DNA of 64,000 bases from Alicyclobacillus acidocaldarius subsp. acidocaldarius Tc-4-1 (lineage in GTDB: Bacteria > Bacillota > Bacilli > Alicyclobacillales > Alicyclobacillaceae), in NCBI RefSeq assembly GCF_000219875.1, contig NC_017167.1, positions 1,761,572 through 1,825,571 of the forward strand, read 5' to 3'. A program made the position numbers and the translations under genes. The notes beneath the pieces are model-generated. The model was not told where the DNA came from, did not search any database, and saw only the letters and a program-made list of their open reading frames with translations. Below are positions 63,701-64,000 of the stretch, piece after piece. How positions within the stretch are numbered: position 1 is the stretch's first letter; every line of letters starts with the position of its first letter.

Positions 63701-64000
63701 TCAATGGCTCATTTTCGACAACTCGGTGAGGCCGGCCCATCCGCACAACTGAATCCAGTCGTCGAGCGCCCGCACCGCCAAGGCTTCCGAGCTGCGCGCA
63801 TTCCCTTGACGAACGGCGGCAAGAAGCCCCTGAAGCGCCTGATGCAGATCACCCGCGACGCGGCCTTCATCGCCCGGCCATGCGCGCCAGACGCCCGGTG
63901 AGATGGCGAGCGCATTCTCGAGCGCTCGCCCGGCATCGACTTGCCTTCCCCCATCGGCAGCCCAGGACACGGCCGCCAACAGCGCACTTTCCGCGGTCGC
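63701..64000 (-). CDS. Partial protein of unknown function, continues past the right edge
   Basis: The C-terminal 98 residues or so are present (ESALLAAVSWAADGGRQVDA; HQALQGLLAAVRQGNARSSE; IQLCGWAGLTELSKMSH). The frame is open to the window end, so the start is outside. Alanine-rich helical; no family recognised. Confidence 0.55.
   Translation of the reverse strand, partial: ATAESALLAAVSWAADGGRQVDAGRALENALAISPGVWRAWPGDEGRVAGDLHQALQGLLAAVRQGNARSSEALAVRALDDWIQLCGWAGLTELSKMSH

Noticed and set aside
63474-63746. Minus-strand frame upstream of radC
   Set aside because: Crosses a terminator and a promoter-like pair; product not coherent.

Overview
The window looks like chromosome of an endospore-forming Firmicute close to Alicyclobacillus (inference). 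The right-hand 10 kb carries radC, mreBCD, minCD, spoIVFA, spoIVFB, rplU, prp, rpmA, spo0B and obg in the order usual for spore-forming bacilli, with moderately high GC and an L27 that has the N-terminal extension removed by Prp.

Layout. (1) 1-8.6 kb, all minus strand: an aromatic acid catabolic cluster made of a beta-oxidation trio (3-hydroxyacyl-CoA dehydrogenase, enoyl-CoA hydratase, thiolase), a CoA ligase, an MFS carrier, a hotdog thioesterase, gentisate 1,2-dioxygenase and a fumarylpyruvate-type hydrolase. The dehydrogenase and the thiolase each carry one homopolymer frameshift. (2) 9.0-15.9 kb: a pile of nested insertion sequences (IS21 remnant, intact IS3, truncated IS3, IS1380, IS66) ending in a broken HAD phosphatase gene. 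(3) 16.4-48.1 kb: a prophage-like or integrative element. From its integrase end it holds a tyrosine recombinase, a dense bank of divergent XRE repressors, a Cas4-like nuclease, a zinc-ribbon protein, a RAMP-like protein, a Bro-N antirepressor, an iteron-type origin, a D5-like primase-helicase split by an IS, an SF2 helicase, a sigma-like factor, a sliding clamp, many very small genes, RusA, a nucleotide kinase, a DEDDh exonuclease and a three-gene cassette with its own promoter. I saw no terminase, portal, capsid or tail gene. (4) 48.1-53.5 kb: a comG-like competence pilus operon broken by IS256. (5) 53.6-64 kb: the conserved morphogenesis, division, sporulation and ribosome block.

How the genes work together. 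The left cluster is consistent with activation of an aromatic acid to a CoA thioester, side-chain shortening, thioester release, and ring opening through gentisate; no ring hydroxylase is in the window. The element's early operon runs leftward from a TTGACA promoter at about 43.2 kb under repressor control, through recombination and replication genes. Its regulatory end has four divergent switches, each with a different palindrome in the spacer of a TTGACA promoter.

The most unusual signals are two copies of a noncoding unit in the recombination operon (39.44-39.70 and 40.36-40.61 kb). Each holds a 5-bp phased run of about 20 CCNNN pentamers between conserved flanks and a double hairpin. Two further double hairpins lie nearby. 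Next in interest are the stacked repressor switches and the cassette built on a KGGVGR-type ATPase in which both P-loop lysines are replaced.
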